A stretch of 64,000 nucleotides of DNA from Psychromonas sp. L1A2 (GCF_009828855.1 NZ_WUAG01000001.1:682001-746000), one strand, 5' to 3'; shown: positions 30,168 through 40,000, counted from the first letter of the stretch. The notes: generated by a model from the letters alone, not told the origin. Program-made: numbers and translations.

Positions 30168-30200
30168 GAATTAGCTCAGTTGGTAGAGTTTAAAACCAAA
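30168..30200 (+). pseudogene. Short truncated tRNA-Lys-like unit
   Basis: Only the D-arm part (TTAGCTCAGTTGGTAGAG) remains and it is joined directly to the TTTAAAACC end of the usual decayed unit, which implies an internal deletion of about 35-40 bp. Confidence 0.65.
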
Positions 30201-30217
30201 CCATATGATTTATATAT

Positions 30218-30293
30218 GGGCCGTTAGCTCAGTTGGTAGAGCAGTGGACTTTTAATCCATTTGTCGAAGGTTCAAATCCTTCACGGCCCACCA
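30218..30293 (+). tRNA. tRNA-Lys(UUU), copy 2
   Basis: The sequence equals copy 1, anticodon TTT and CCA included. The 3-prime flank (CTTTTTTAAAGTG) is also shared with copy 1, so the duplication unit was larger than the tRNA. Confidence 0.98.
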
Positions 30294-30312
30294 CTTTTTT
30301 AAAGTGTTATAT

Positions 30313-30735
30313 GAATTAGCTCAGTTGGTAGAGCTATTGATGCACTTTTAATTTAAAAGTAAATTAGAAATTAAAACCAAACCATATAGTTTATATATGG
30401 ATAGTTAGCTCAGTTGGTAGAGCTATTGATGCACTTTTAATTTAAAAGTAAATTAGAAATTAAAACCAAACCATATAGTTTATATATGGATAGTTAGCTC
30501 AGTTGGTAGAGCTATTGATGCACTTTTAATTTAAAAGTGAATTAGAAATTAAAACCAAACTATATAGTTTATATATGGATAGTTAGCTCAGTTGGTAGAG
30601 CTGCTAAGACTCTTTTAATTTAGAAGTGAATTAGAAATTAAAACCAAACCATATAGTTTATATATGGATAGTTAGTTCAGTTGGTAGAGCTATTGATGCA
30701 CTTTTAATTTAAAAGTGAATTAGAAATTAAAACCA
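30313..30735 (+). repeat. Five tandem decayed tRNA-Lys-like units, about 89 bp each
   Basis: Units begin near 30313, 30399, 30488, 30577 and 30666 (spacing 86, 89, 89, 89). Each keeps TTAG-TCAGTTGGTAGAGCT, then a hairpin close to CACTTTTA / TAAAAGTG, then GAATTAGAAATTAAAACC, then a spacer hairpin CCATATA / TATATGG. The T arm, acceptor 3-prime strand and CCA are missing, so these are not tRNAs. The fourth unit is the most divergent (CTGCTAAGACTC). All would be co-transcribed with the intact tRNAs. Confidence 0.85.
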
Positions 30736-30754
30736 AACCATATGATTTATATAT

Positions 30755-30830
30755 GGGCCGTTAGCTCAGTTGGTAGAGCAGTGGACTTTTAATCCATTTG
30801 TCGAAGGTTCAAATCCTTCACGGCCCACCA
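30755..30830 (+). tRNA. tRNA-Lys(UUU), copy 3
   Basis: Intact 76-nt tRNA with anticodon TTT and encoded CCA, identical to copy 1, following the block of decayed units. Confidence 0.98.
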
Positions 30831-30880
30831 CTTTTCCTTTAAAAGTGTAGTAATAAATTATAATCATATCTTAATGATAT

Positions 30881-30950
30881 GGTCCGTTAGCTCAGTTGGT
30901 AGAGCTATTGATGCACTTTTAGTTTAAAAGTGAATTAGAAATTAAAACCA
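30881..30950 (+). pseudogene. Decayed tRNA-Lys-like unit
   Basis: It starts GGTCCGTTAGCTCAGTTGGTAGAGCT, closest of the decayed units to the real 5-prime acceptor strand, then follows the common decayed pattern with the loop changed to AGT. No T arm. Confidence 0.7.
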
Positions 30951-30969
30951 AATCATATCTTTACGATAT

Positions 30970-31045
30970 GGGCCGTTAGCTCAGTTGGTAGAGCAGTGGA
31001 CTTTTAATCCATTTGTCGAAGGTTCAAATCCTTCACGGCCCACCA
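30970..31045 (+). tRNA. tRNA-Lys(UUU), copy 4
   Basis: Intact 76-nt tRNA with anticodon TTT and encoded CCA, identical to copy 1. It is the last of the array; nadA starts 106 bp downstream. Confidence 0.98.
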
Positions 31046-31151
31046 CTTCTTGTATATATCCTTTGTTTTAAATCCTTTAAAATATTTCATTACAATTTGT
31101 TATTCAAATTGCTATAATTTGCACCCATTTTTCTATATCTAAGAGTTAAGA

Positions 31152-32210
31152 ATGAGTCAGTTATCTCCGCTTGTTGGATCCGCTTACCCTTTTCCAGGTA
31201 AACCCGTCCAATTATCCGTTCAGGAACAAATCGATTATAAAGCTAAAATAAAAAATCTGCTTATCGAAAAAGATGCGGTACTTGTTGCTCATTACTATAC
31301 TGATCCTGAAATCCAAGCTTTAGCTGAAGAAACCGGAGGCTATGTTGCTGACTCGTTAGAGATGGCTCGTTTTGGTCGAGATCATGAAGCTAAAACACTT
31401 ATTATTGCTGGTGTTCGTTTTATGGGCGAAACCGCAAAAATTTTAACCCCACATAAAACCGTTTTAATGCCTGAACTTGAAGCGACTTGTTCACTTGATG
31501 TTGGTTGCCCTGTTGATGAGTTCTCAGATTTTTGTGAGCAACACCCTGATAGAGTTGTGGTTGTCTATGCAAACACCTCTGCAGCCGTTAAGGCGCGTGC
31601 AGATTGGGTTGTTACTTCAAGTATTGCATTAGAAATAGTAGAGCATCTTGATAGTGAAGGTAAGAAAATAATTTGGGGACCAGATCGTCATTTAGGTAGC
31701 TATATTGAACGTAAAACTAAAGCTGATATGATCATGTGGCAGGGCGACTGTATTGTTCACGATGAATTTAAAGCAAGTGCTTTACGTGATATGAAAGCCG
31801 TTCATCCAGACGCTGCTGTTTTAGTGCATCCTGAATCTCCAGAGAGTGTTGTACAATTAGCCGATGCGGTTGGTTCTACGAGTCAATTAATTAAGGCTGC
31901 GCAAACATTACCAAATAAAAAGCTGATTGTTGCTACTGACACGGGTATTTTTTACAAAATGCAACAAGCTTGTCCAGATAAAGAAATGATGGCGGCTCCT
32001 ACTGCAGGAAACGGCGCAACTTGTCGTAGTTGTGCTCATTGTCCTTGGATGGCTATGAATGGCTTAAAATCAATATACAACGCATTGGTTGATGCTTCTG
32101 GGCATGAGATTGATGTGGATCCTAATGTTGCTAAAGGTGCATTAGTTTCTTTAGATAGAATGTTAGACTTTGCAGCAGAGCAACAGTTAAAAGTACAAGG
32201 TAACGCGTAA
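31152..32210 (+). CDS. nadA: Quinolinate synthase A
   Basis: A 352-residue [4Fe-4S] enzyme that condenses iminoaspartate with dihydroxyacetone phosphate to quinolinate in NAD synthesis. The cluster ligands C113, C200 and C297 are present ([25 protein letters not shown]) at the positions known for the E. coli enzyme. The order pal-cpoB-tRNA(Lys)-nadA is the same as in E. coli, so this is old synteny. Confidence 0.97.
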   Translation: MSQLSPLVGSAYPFPGKPVQLSVQEQIDYKAKIKNLLIEKDAVLVAHYYTDPEIQALAEETGGYVADSLEMARFGRDHEAKTLIIAGVRFMGETAKILTPHKTVLMPELEATCSLDVGCPVDEFSDFCEQHPDRVVVVYANTSAAVKARADWVVTSSIALEIVEHLDSEGKKIIWGPDRHLGSYIERKTKADMIMWQGDCIVHDEFKASALRDMKAVHPDAAVLVHPESPESVVQLADAVGSTSQLIKAAQTLPNKKLIVATDTGIFYKMQQACPDKEMMAAPTAGNGATCRSCAHCPWMAMNGLKSIYNALVDASGHEIDVDPNVAKGALVSLDRMLDFAAEQQLKVQGNA

Positions 32211-32271
32211 GCGTTTTATGTTAAGTGCTGTATTACTCAGTGCTTATTTTCACTCAAAAAATTGAGAATAT

Positions 32272-32772
32272 ATGATTACTAATGATGTTTTACGACGTGT
32301 ACGTTATGCACTGCAATTAAACGATACGAAGATGCTGGCTATTTTTGCTTCTGTTGATAATGAAATGAACGAAGATTTCTTGCATAGCATTATGGCTAAA
32401 GAAGAAGCTGAAGGTTATATATTCTGTCGTGATAGCGTACTTTCGTTATTTCTTGACGGTTTAATTTATGAAAAGCGTGGACGTAAAGAAGGTGCTGTTC
32501 CTGCGGTATTGCCTGCTAAAGCAGTATTGTCTAACAATGATATTCTTCGTAAATTACGTATTGCTTTAAACTTTAAAGATGAAGATATGCTTAATGCATT
32601 AAAACTAGCTAACTTTCCTGTTTCTAAGGGCGAGCTATCTGCTTTATTTAGAAAGTCAGATCACCGTAACTTTAAGCCGTGTGGTGACCAATTACTGCGT
32701 CGCTTTATTGACGGTATTACAGTGCAATTCCGTGGTACAACACCAAGTACTGATGCTGTTGAAACTGAATAA
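32272..32772 (+). CDS. yehS: DUF1456 family protein (YehS-like)
   Basis: A 166-residue protein of two repeated domains: NDVLRRVRYALQLNDTKMLAIFASV at 3-27 and NNDILRKLRIALNFKDEDMLNALKLANF at about 87-114. This duplicated pattern is DUF1456 (E. coli YehS). Biochemical function is not known. It is cytoplasmic with no membrane segment and stands as a single gene ahead of a strong terminator. Confidence 0.88.
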   Translation: MITNDVLRRVRYALQLNDTKMLAIFASVDNEMNEDFLHSIMAKEEAEGYIFCRDSVLSLFLDGLIYEKRGRKEGAVPAVLPAKAVLSNNDILRKLRIALNFKDEDMLNALKLANFPVSKGELSALFRKSDHRNFKPCGDQLLRRFIDGITVQFRGTTPSTDAVETE

Positions 32773-32796
32773 ACATAGTCTACTTTTATAGTTAAT

Positions 32797-32828
32797 AAAA
32801 AACCGAGTTAATTAACTCGGTTTTTTTT
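32797..32828. terminator. Bidirectional terminator between yehS and nth
   Basis: AAAAAACCGAGTTAA and its reverse complement form a near-perfect palindrome ending in eight T. It lies between convergent transcripts and serves both. Confidence 0.92.
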
Positions 32829-32872
32829 ACGCTTTTATTTGTAGATGATACGTTATACTTAGAGCATGAACA

Positions 32873-33508
32873 TTAATGTTCTGTTTTATCTTTAAACTCA
32901 CAAAGATCTTCTATTAAGCATGAGCCGCAGCGAGGCTTTCGAGCAATACAAGTATAGCGTCCATGTAGAATCAACCAATGGTGCACATCAACCTTAAACT
33001 CCGCAGGGACCACTTTTAAAAGCTTTTGCTCTACATCATCAACATTCTTGCCCATTGCTAACTTAGTTCGATTAGCAACACGAAATATATGCGTATCAAC
33101 AGCAATAGTTGGCCAACCAAAAGCAGTATTTAAGACCACATTTGCTGTTTTTCTGCCAACTCCTGGTAAAGCAACCAACGCTTCTCTGTTTTCAGGCACT
33201 TCACTATTATGTAAGTCGATTAACATTTTGCAGGCTTTATTAACGTTTTCAGCTTTACTATTATATAAACCAATGGTTTTTATATAACTCTTAAGGCCAT
33301 CAACGCCTAATGCATAAATAGCTTCTGGTGTATTGGCGACAGGAAATAATTTATCGGTCGCTTTATTAACGCTGACATCTGTTGCTTGTGCAGAGAGTGT
33401 TACAGCAACTAATAATTCAAAAGGAGAACTAAAGTTTAACTCAGTTTCAGGATGAGGGTTGTTATCTCTCAATCGAGTTAAAATTTCTCTACGTTTTAAT
33501 GTATTCAT
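32873..33508 (-). CDS. nth: Endonuclease III
   Basis: A 211-residue DNA glycosylase/AP lyase for oxidised pyrimidines. Helix-hairpin-helix [18 protein letters not shown] holds catalytic K120; D138 is in [11 protein letters not shown]; the C-terminal 4Fe-4S loop is C-x6-C-x2-C-x5-C ([17 protein letters not shown]). Same length as E. coli Nth. It overlaps rnfE by 4 bases (ATGA) and ends the rnf operon, as in E. coli. Confidence 0.97.
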   Translation of the reverse strand: MNTLKRREILTRLRDNNPHPETELNFSSPFELLVAVTLSAQATDVSVNKATDKLFPVANTPEAIYALGVDGLKSYIKTIGLYNSKAENVNKACKMLIDLHNSEVPENREALVALPGVGRKTANVVLNTAFGWPTIAVDTHIFRVANRTKLAMGKNVDDVEQKLLKVVPAEFKVDVHHWLILHGRYTCIARKPRCGSCLIEDLCEFKDKTEH

Positions 33509-34239
33509 TTGTTTATTATCTTATTATCGATGGTGTTTTTTAGAGCAATAATAAGCCCCATAATGATGAAAGCGCCTGGTGGTAATGCAGCGAGTAAAAA
33601 GCTTGTGTCAGTGTTGTAAAGTGTCACCGTCATAAAACTAGACCAATCACCTAATAGAGTTTCTATTCCATCAAACAAGGTGCCTTGCGCTAATATTTCA
33701 CGGGTTGCACCCAGTAATATCAATACTGCGGTGAAACCTAAACCCATCATTAACCCATCAAAAGCAGAGTGCTTAACATTGTTTTTAGAGGCAAATGCTT
33801 CCGCACGGCCAATGATCATACAGTTAGTTACAATCAATGGGATAAAAATTCCCAGTGATAAATAAAGTTGGTAGGTATAAGCATTCATTAATAATTGGAT
33901 ACAACTTACTAACGAAGCAATGATCATTACAAAAACAGGGATACGAATCGCTTTAGGGACATGGTGTCGAATTAACGAAATAAGAACATTTGAAGAAATA
34001 ACAACAAATAGCGTAGCTAGTCCTAGGCCTAATGCATTAGTTAGCGTATTGGTTACCGCTAACAAAGGACATAATCCTAATAATTGAACTATGCCTGGAT
34101 TGTTTTTCCATAAGCCTTGTAGACTTAACTCTTTATAAACAGCGGGATCATTAATAGATTCGATTACAACTTCTTCAGCTGCAATTTCATCGTTCATGTC
34201 CATATCTTTTGTTGTGTTATGTACAGTTTCTTGGGTCAT
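33505..34239 (-). CDS. rnfE: Ion-translocating oxidoreductase complex subunit RnfE
   Basis: A 244-residue membrane protein related to Nqr[25 protein letters not shown] and [26 protein letters not shown] are family signatures; six helices. The start at 34239 follows GGAGAT by five bases and overlaps the rnfG stop (TAATG), so the acidic N-terminal extension of about 30 residues is probably real. Confidence 0.94.
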   Translation of the reverse strand: MTQETVHNTTKDMDMNDEIAAEEVVIESINDPAVYKELSLQGLWKNNPGIVQLLGLCPLLAVTNTLTNALGLGLATLFVVISSNVLISLIRHHVPKAIRIPVFVMIIASLVSCIQLLMNAYTYQLYLSLGIFIPLIVTNCMIIGRAEAFASKNNVKHSAFDGLMMGLGFTAVLILLGATREILAQGTLFDGIETLLGDWSSFMTVTLYNTDTSFLLAALPPGAFIIMGLIIALKNTIDNKIINK

Positions 34240-34877
34240 TATTTATCTCCGCAATTTGCAGGTGTGTTAAATAATTGTGTTTTATTTTGTTCAAAGTAGA
34301 TAAGCGTATCTCTCACTGCATGAACCACTGCTCGTGGTGTGATCGTTGCACCAGTGAACGCATCAAAGCTTCCACCATCTTTTTTAACTTCCCAATTATC
34401 ATCAGCTGAATCTTGGTATTCTTGCCCATCAAAAGATAGTATCCAATCGGATTTATTGGTTTGTATTTTATCACCTAATCCAGGCGTTTCAGTATGGCTA
34501 TTAATACGAACACCTGCCACTGTGCCATCGGTATAAATGCCAACAAGTAGCTTTATTTCTCCTGAGTAACCTTTAAAGGTACTGGTTTGAATTAAAGCTG
34601 CGACTGGTTTGTTATACTTAGTTGCAATAAAAATTTGTTTTGGTATTTCATCGCCTAATAATTCACTATCCACAACAGTAAAACACGTTTCGATTATTTT
34701 ATTATCGTAACGATCTGGTTTAATCAGTTCATTTATATTGTTTTGTAATGCAATTTGCTCTTGTTCTAAAATAATAGGTCGCGTTAACACACTAATTAAT
34801 GCAATTGCACCTGTACAAACAATGGCAAAAATAGCTAATAACAACGCATTTCGGCTGATCGCAGGTAACATCATCAT
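34239..34877 (-). CDS. rnfG: Ion-translocating oxidoreductase complex subunit RnfG
   Basis: A 212-residue protein with one N-terminal helix and a periplasmic flavin domain. The covalent FMN site is DAFTGATIT (near 185), the TGAT variant of [16 protein letters not shown] is also conserved. FMN is attached through phosphoester to Thr by ApbE, which is encoded at 60115-61146. Overlaps rnfD by 4 bases. Confidence 0.95.
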   Translation of the reverse strand: MMMLPAISRNALLLAIFAIVCTGAIALISVLTRPIILEQEQIALQNNINELIKPDRYDNKIIETCFTVVDSELLGDEIPKQIFIATKYNKPVAALIQTSTFKGYSGEIKLLVGIYTDGTVAGVRINSHTETPGLGDKIQTNKSDWILSFDGQEYQDSADDNWEVKKDGGSFDAFTGATITPRAVVHAVRDTLIYFEQNKTQLFNTPANCGDK

Positions 34878-35929
34878 TTACGTCTTCTCCCATAAACCTT
34901 AGGTTTACTGTAATAATCAATTAACGGTACACACATATTGGCTAGTAATACAGCAAAGGCTACGGCATCAGGGTAACCACCGACGTTGCGTATCACCACA
35001 ACTAATAACGCACATAATAATCCATAGACAATACGGCCTTTGACTGTGGTGCTTGCCGTTACTGGGTCAGTTAAAATAAAGAAAGCTCCGAGCATAGTGG
35101 CACCAGAAAATAGGTGGTATAGCGGTGATGAATAAAGATCAGGGTCACTAGCAAAAGGAATAAATGAGAACACAATCATACCCACTAAAAAACTAATAGG
35201 GATATACCACAAGATGATTTGTTTTTTTAATAATAAAAGACCGCCAGCTAAGAAAGCTAAGTTAACCCATTGACTTCCTTGTAAAGAGTCCGAACTAAAT
35301 AGAGTTGTTTTAAGTGTTTCTGAAATAGTTTCACCGGAATGGAGTGCATTTCGAATAGTTTCCAATGGTGTTGCTAAAGTATAGCCATCAATAGATGTTT
35401 TTATTTGCGTTACGCTATAACCATCAATGCTAAAACCCGTAAAAATCAAACTTAAGATGTCATTAAAAGTGACTGGAAATGCCTGCATAGATTGCACTGG
35501 CAACCAAGCTGTCATCTGCACAGGAAAAGAGATTAATAATAAGACGTATCCCGCCATCGCAGGGTTAAAAATATTTTGACCTAATCCGCCGTAAAGGTGC
35601 TTAACAATAATAATAGAAAAAATAGTACCAATAACGATCACCCACCATGGCGCAAGAGAGGGAATTGATATGGCCAATAAAACTGCAGTGACTACTGCTG
35701 TATAATCTTTAATACTTTTTAATATAGAACGTTTACGTAGCGCTAAGAAAGCCGCTTCCGCTAATAATGCAGTAATAACGGCGAGTGCTATCTGCACATA
35801 AATTGCTAAACCGAATAAATAACTATGAACAAGGATACCAGGCAGTAATGCAAAAATAACCATTTTCATTATTTCTGGAGTACGGCGTTTTATTTGTTGG
35901 TGTGGCGATGTTGAACTAAAAAATGCCAT
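34874..35929 (-). CDS. rnfD: Ion-translocating oxidoreductase complex subunit RnfD
   Basis: A 351-residue membrane subunit homologous to NqrB with about nine to ten helices. The covalent FMN site is LFSGATMLGAFFILTDPVTAS; GGLGQNIFNPAMAGYVLLLISFP is another signature. It forms the ion-conducting membrane core with RnfA and RnfE. Confidence 0.95.
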   Translation of the reverse strand: MAFFSSTSPHQQIKRRTPEIMKMVIFALLPGILVHSYLFGLAIYVQIALAVITALLAEAAFLALRKRSILKSIKDYTAVVTAVLLAISIPSLAPWWVIVIGTIFSIIIVKHLYGGLGQNIFNPAMAGYVLLLISFPVQMTAWLPVQSMQAFPVTFNDILSLIFTGFSIDGYSVTQIKTSIDGYTLATPLETIRNALHSGETISETLKTTLFSSDSLQGSQWVNLAFLAGGLLLLKKQIILWYIPISFLVGMIVFSFIPFASDPDLYSSPLYHLFSGATMLGAFFILTDPVTASTTVKGRIVYGLLCALLVVVIRNVGGYPDAVAFAVLLANMCVPLIDYYSKPKVYGRRRK

Positions 35930-35932
35930 GGT

Positions 35933-38527
35933 TTATTGATCCTTCTGCGCCAGTTTTTTGGCTTTTGCTTTGGCAATAACTGCCGCTATTTTTGCTTTTT
36001 TATCATCAACAGCCACATTATCATGCGATGCTTTCTCTGTTGCTTCGACAGTATTGGCTGGATTATTTTTTTTAGTACCGTTCTCTGTCTGATGACTATC
36101 TTGTTGGTTCGTCTCTATGTCACTATTCTCAATCGAGCCATTATTAGCTTGTTCTGCTAATTGTTGTTTGTGTAAACGAGCTTGTTCTTTGCGTAACTTA
36201 CGTTGTTTAATCACTTCAGTATTATCCGGCTCTGTTAATACTTCAGTTGTCTCTCTTTGTTCTTTCTCGATGGCTTGCGCTGCTAGTTTTTTAGCTTTAG
36301 CGCGTGCTATTGCAGCTGCAATCGATGCTTTTTTAGGATCAACATCTGGTGCTTGTTCAACGTCATTCGTTTCAACTGACGTATTCTCAGCAGATGCTTT
36401 TGCTCGTTTTTTAGCTTTAGCACGGGCTACTGCAGCTGAAATCGCTGCTTTCTTAGGATCAATTTCTGATCCTTGTTGAACGTCATTTGTTTCAAGTGAC
36501 GTATTTTCAGCAGATGCTTTTGCTAGTTTTTTGGCTTTCGCTCGTGCTATTGCGGCTGCAACTGCTGCTTTTTTAGGGTCAACATCTGGTGCTTGTTCAA
36601 TATCACTCGTTTCAACTGACGTATTCTCAGCTGATGCTTTTGCTAGTTTTTTGGCTTTCGCTCGTGCTATTGCGGCTGCAACTGCTGCTTTTTTAGGATC
36701 AACATCTGGTGCTTGTTCAATATCACTCGTTTCAACTGACGTATTTTCAGCGGAAGCATTTGCTAGTTTTTTAGCTTTAGCACGGGCTATTGCGGCTGCA
36801 ACTGCTGCTTTTTTAGGATCAACATCTGGTGCTTGTTCAGCATCATTCGTTTCAACTGGCGTACTTTCAATGGAAGCATTGGCTAGTTTTTTAGCTTTCG
36901 CTCGTGCTATTGCGGCAGCTACTTGGCTATTTTGAGCTGTTGGTTTAGCTTCTGCTTCTGTGCTTTGTTTCTTCGCTTTTGCTCGCGCAAGTGCAGCTGC
37001 AACAAGATCTTCACCACCATTATCACTTTTCATTTGCTGCTTACGTTTTTCTGCGGCAAGTTTATGTTTTAACAGACGTTGTTGTTTTTCAGTCTCTAAA
37101 CGTAACTCTCTGTCTTCATGGCGTTTGCGTGCAATCGCTGCTTTATCTGCCTCTTCTTTGGCCGTTCTTATTTGTGCTTTAGAAACGCGATAATATTCAA
37201 CTAACGGAATATGGCTTGGACAAACATAAGCGCAAGCACCGCATTCAATGCAGGCTGATAGATCGTATTCTTCTAATTTTTTATGGTCCTCGCTTTGAGA
37301 ATACCAAAGCAGTTGTTGTGGTAATAATTCCACCGGACAAGCCTCAGCACATTCACTACAGCGAATACAATTCATCTCTTCTTCTGGAGCAGGCAGTTCT
37401 TTCTCTGTAGGTGCCAAAATACAGTTGCAGATTTTACTGACAGGCGCAGAGGTGTCGGTTATGGTGAATCCCATCATTGGACCACCAATAACTAACTTTT
37501 GATGGTGAAGAGCATTTAACCAATACTTATCTAACAAATATTGTATCGGGGTACCAATGCGAACACTGGCATTACCTTTACGTGCAAAAGCATCGCCAGT
37601 GATGGTAACAATACGGGAAACAAGAGACTTACCGTTAATAACTGCTTCTTTTACAGCAAATACGGTTCCCACATTAAGCATGACAATGCCAAGCTCTGAC
37701 GAATGCTTACCGATTGGTGTTTGTTCACCGGTTAATACTTCGATAAGTTGTTTCGCACTACCTGACGGATAACGCGTCGGGACAATACTTAAAACGATAT
37801 TTTCTCTTTCCGCTTCTGGCAATGCCTGCCATGACTTTTTAAATGCTTCAATTGCTTCTGGTTTATTATCTTCAATGGCAAAAGACATAAGTTTAGGCTT
37901 TAAAATATGATGCATTATTTTCATGCCCTCGATGATTTCATCGGCATGTTCTTGCACTAAACGGTCATCAGAGGTGATGTAAGGTTCACATTCAATTGCG
38001 TTGACGATCAGTAAGCGGTTTTCGCTATGTGCTAATTTTAAGTGAGTAGCAAAACCTGCTCCACCCAACCCAACAACACCAGCTTGTTGTACAGCCTCTA
38101 TCAAGGTCGCTGGTATTTCTTTGCGGTAATCCTCAAAACCCTGCGAAGGAAAAGGTCTATCTAGGCCGTCGGTATCAATAACAACTGATAACACAGGTAA
38201 ACCCGAAGGGTGGCAATCTGTTCGTGGTTCAATTGCTTTAACCGTTCCAGAACTACTTGCGTGTTGTACTACTAACGCACCATACACTTTCGTTAAAGGT
38301 TGGCCTTTTAAAACGCTATCACCGACTTCTACTAATAACTGAGGAGTGTGACCTTTTTGTTCAACAGCAATAATTAACTCATCAGGAATACCCGCGTCAG
38401 TTATCGCCGTTTGATTACTTTGCTGTTTGTTTTGTACCGGGTGGACGCCGCCATGAAAGTCCCACATTTTCCCCGCTGCAATTTGTTCTAATTTTTCGTC
38501 ACTTAATAAATTACTAGGCTGTGTCAT
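35933..38527 (-). CDS. rnfC: Ion-translocating oxidoreductase complex subunit RnfC with repeat tail
   Basis: An 864-residue NADH-binding subunit. The core (about 1-480) has the GGAGFATHLKL nucleotide-binding motif and two 4Fe-4S motifs (CIRCSECAEACP, CIECGACAYVCP). The C-terminal 400 residues are Ala/Lys-rich: at least five 40-residue repeats of the form VAAAIARAKAKKLAKASAEN...DPKKAA (about 36290-36910), plus outlying copies of the ARAKAKK core. The ATG at 38527 leaves one base after the rnfB stop and gives MTQPSNLL; a longer frame from 38629 would overlap rnfB by 101 bp and is not favoured. Confidence 0.93.
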   Translation of the reverse strand: MTQPSNLLSDEKLEQIAAGKMWDFHGGVHPVQNKQQSNQTAITDAGIPDELIIAVEQKGHTPQLLVEVGDSVLKGQPLTKVYGALVVQHASSSGTVKAIEPRTDCHPSGLPVLSVVIDTDGLDRPFPSQGFEDYRKEIPATLIEAVQQAGVVGLGGAGFATHLKLAHSENRLLIVNAIECEPYITSDDRLVQEHADEIIEGMKIMHHILKPKLMSFAIEDNKPEAIEAFKKSWQALPEAERENIVLSIVPTRYPSGSAKQLIEVLTGEQTPIGKHSSELGIVMLNVGTVFAVKEAVINGKSLVSRIVTITGDAFARKGNASVRIGTPIQYLLDKYWLNALHHQKLVIGGPMMGFTITDTSAPVSKICNCILAPTEKELPAPEEEMNCIRCSECAEACPVELLPQQLLWYSQSEDHKKLEEYDLSACIECGACAYVCPSHIPLVEYYRVSKAQIRTAKEEADKAAIARKRHEDRELRLETEKQQRLLKHKLAAEKRKQQMKSDNGGEDLVAAALARAKAKKQSTEAEAKPTAQNSQVAAAIARAKAKKLANASIESTPVETNDAEQAPDVDPKKAAVAAAIARAKAKKLANASAENTSVETSDIEQAPDVDPKKAAVAAAIARAKAKKLAKASAENTSVETSDIEQAPDVDPKKAAVAAAIARAKAKKLAKASAENTSLETNDVQQGSEIDPKKAAISAAVARAKAKKRAKASAENTSVETNDVEQAPDVDPKKASIAAAIARAKAKKLAAQAIEKEQRETTEVLTEPDNTEVIKQRKLRKEQARLHKQQLAEQANNGSIENSDIETNQQDSHQTENGTKKNNPANTVEATEKASHDNVAVDDKKAKIAAVIAKAKAKKLAQKDQ
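36288..36912 (-). repeat. 120-bp coding repeats in rnfC
   Basis: Five in-frame 120-bp units encode 40-residue Ala/Lys-rich repeats; neighbouring units are nearly identical at the DNA level (for example 36540-36640 against 36660-36760). They also create long open frames on the opposite strand, which are not genes. Confidence 0.85.
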
Positions 38528-38528
38528 G

Positions 38529-39101
38529 TTACGGCTCGTCATTACGGTCAGTTGAGATAGTTTTTGTTGGGATTGTTTGTAAGTTCCACTGCCAGTTTTG
38601 AGTGGTAATTTGAATCGGTAACATATCAATACAGTCAGTTGGACAAGGTGCTACACATAATTCACAACCGGTACATTCATCGGTGATCACCGTATGCATT
38701 TGTCTTGTTGCGCCTAAAATTGCGTCAACAGGGCAAGCTTGGATACACTTAGTACAGCCAATACATTCGTCTTCACGGATAAAAGCAATTAGTTTTGGTT
38801 TCTCTTCACCATCTAATTTTTTAGGTTCAATACCCATACGTTCAGCAAGCTGTAACATAACCGCTTCGCCACCGGGAGGACACTTATTGATGTCATCACC
38901 ATCAGCAATCGCTTTTGCATAAGGTTTACAACCAGGGTAACCACATTGCCCACATTGAGTTTGTGGCAACATTGCATCTAATTCTTCAACGATTGGATCT
39001 TCTTTAACTTTAAATTTAATCGATGAGTAACCTAATAAAGAGCCAAAAATAAGCCCTAAAACCCCGAGAGTTAATATCGCAATAATAATACTAATGATCA
39101 T
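38529..39101 (-). CDS. rnfB: Ion-translocating oxidoreductase complex subunit RnfB
   Basis: A 190-residue ferredoxin-like subunit: N-terminal membrane anchor (about 3-25), a 4Fe-4S domain with [13 protein letters not shown], and two ferredoxin motifs ([24 protein letters not shown]). It accepts electrons from, or gives them to, ferredoxin. ATGA overlap with rnfA. Confidence 0.96.
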   Translation of the reverse strand: MIISIIIAILTLGVLGLIFGSLLGYSSIKFKVKEDPIVEELDAMLPQTQCGQCGYPGCKPYAKAIADGDDINKCPPGGEAVMLQLAERMGIEPKKLDGEEKPKLIAFIREDECIGCTKCIQACPVDAILGATRQMHTVITDECTGCELCVAPCPTDCIDMLPIQITTQNWQWNLQTIPTKTISTDRNDEP

Positions 39102-39676
39102 TTAATTAACCCAGTGAAACCCATGAATGCTAACGACATTAACCCTGCTGTGATCATCGCGATAGAAGCGCCTTTAAAAGGAACTGGAACGTCAGCCGCA
39201 CTTAAACGTTCACGAATCGAAGAGAATAAAACCAATACTAAAGAGAAACCAACACCCGCACCAAAGCCATAGATAACTGATTGTGTAAAATTATGCTGTT
39301 CTGTCAGATTTAATAGCGCTAAACCAAGAATGGCACAGTTGGTTGTGATCAGTGGTAAAAAAATACCTAATAAACGATACAGAGTAGGGCTCGTTTTGTG
39401 CATTACCATTTCAGTAAATTGCACCACCACAGCGATGACTAAAATGAAGCTTAAGGTTTGTAGGTACTGTAAACCTAATGGCACCAATAAATACGTATTA
39501 ACGATATACGAAAGCGCAGCTGTTAACGTTAATACAAACGTCGTCGCCAGTGACATCCCAACAGCCGTTTCAATTTTATTTGAAACGCCCATAAACGGAC
39601 ATAAGCCTAAGAACTTCACTAACACAAAGTTATTGACTAACACTGTGCCAAAAAAGAGTAAAAAATAATCGCTCAT
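39098..39676 (-). CDS. rnfA: Ion-translocating oxidoreductase complex subunit RnfA
   Basis: A 192-residue membrane protein related to NqrE with six helices. [32 protein letters not shown] is the family N-terminus, which fixes the start at 39676; a longer frame to 39751 is not supported. [17 protein letters not shown] is the second signature. First gene of rnfABCDGE-nth, whose members overlap or nearly touch throughout. Confidence 0.95.
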   Translation of the reverse strand: MSDYFLLFFGTVLVNNFVLVKFLGLCPFMGVSNKIETAVGMSLATTFVLTLTAALSYIVNTYLLVPLGLQYLQTLSFILVIAVVVQFTEMVMHKTSPTLYRLLGIFLPLITTNCAILGLALLNLTEQHNFTQSVIYGFGAGVGFSLVLVLFSSIRERLSAADVPVPFKGASIAMITAGLMSLAFMGFTGLIK

Positions 39677-39790
39677 AAATAATAATTCCACTACTAAAGT
39701 AGGTGATTTAAGCTGGAAAAGGATCGGTATTGTAACAACAAAAGTGCACAAGTTCAGTGGAAAAATTAGATCATTTTTTAGCTATTTATG

Positions 39791-39818
39791 CATTGACCAT
39801 TTGAATGCAAGGTCAATG
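39791..39818. promoter_or_regulatory. Inverted repeat in the rnfA-nrdD divergent region
   Basis: CATTGACC and GGTCAATG are 8-bp perfect arms separated by 12 bases, centred about 130 bp before rnfA. It may be a regulator site or a leader hairpin. I cannot assign it to a known protein. Confidence 0.4.
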
Positions 39819-39985
39819 AAAAATCACATCTAATAATTAACTCATCACGCGTTTTATTTAACTAAAAATGACACTCGTAAATGGATAACCAAGTCGCCAT
39901 CATTTTTTTATTAATATTTTTTATTCAATGTCGCCTTGCTTAATTTTATCTATTTCAGTTCATTAATTAAATGATTTTTTTAAAA

Positions 39986-39999
39986 TTGATTCACATCAA
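39986..39999. promoter_or_regulatory. FNR box upstream of nrdD
   Basis: TTGATTCACATCAA fits TTGAT-N4-ATCAA at all fixed positions. It lies just upstream of two NrdR boxes and 73 bp before the nrdD ATG. FNR activation of nrdDG is known in enterobacteria. Confidence 0.85.
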
Positions 40000-40000
40000 T

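Noticed and set aside
30313-30735. CRISPR-like or additional tRNA genes in the 89-bp tandem
   Set aside because: There are no unique spacers, and the units lack T arm and acceptor pairing, so they are tRNA-derived repeats and not functional tRNAs.
36117-37193. Long Ala-rich frames on the plus strand opposite rnfC
   Set aside because: They are mirror images of the Ala/Lys coding repeats of rnfC and have no independent start signals.
38530-38629. Upstream extension of rnfC into rnfB
   Set aside because: A 101-bp overlap is implausible next to a tightly spaced ATG at 38527 that gives a normal RnfC start.
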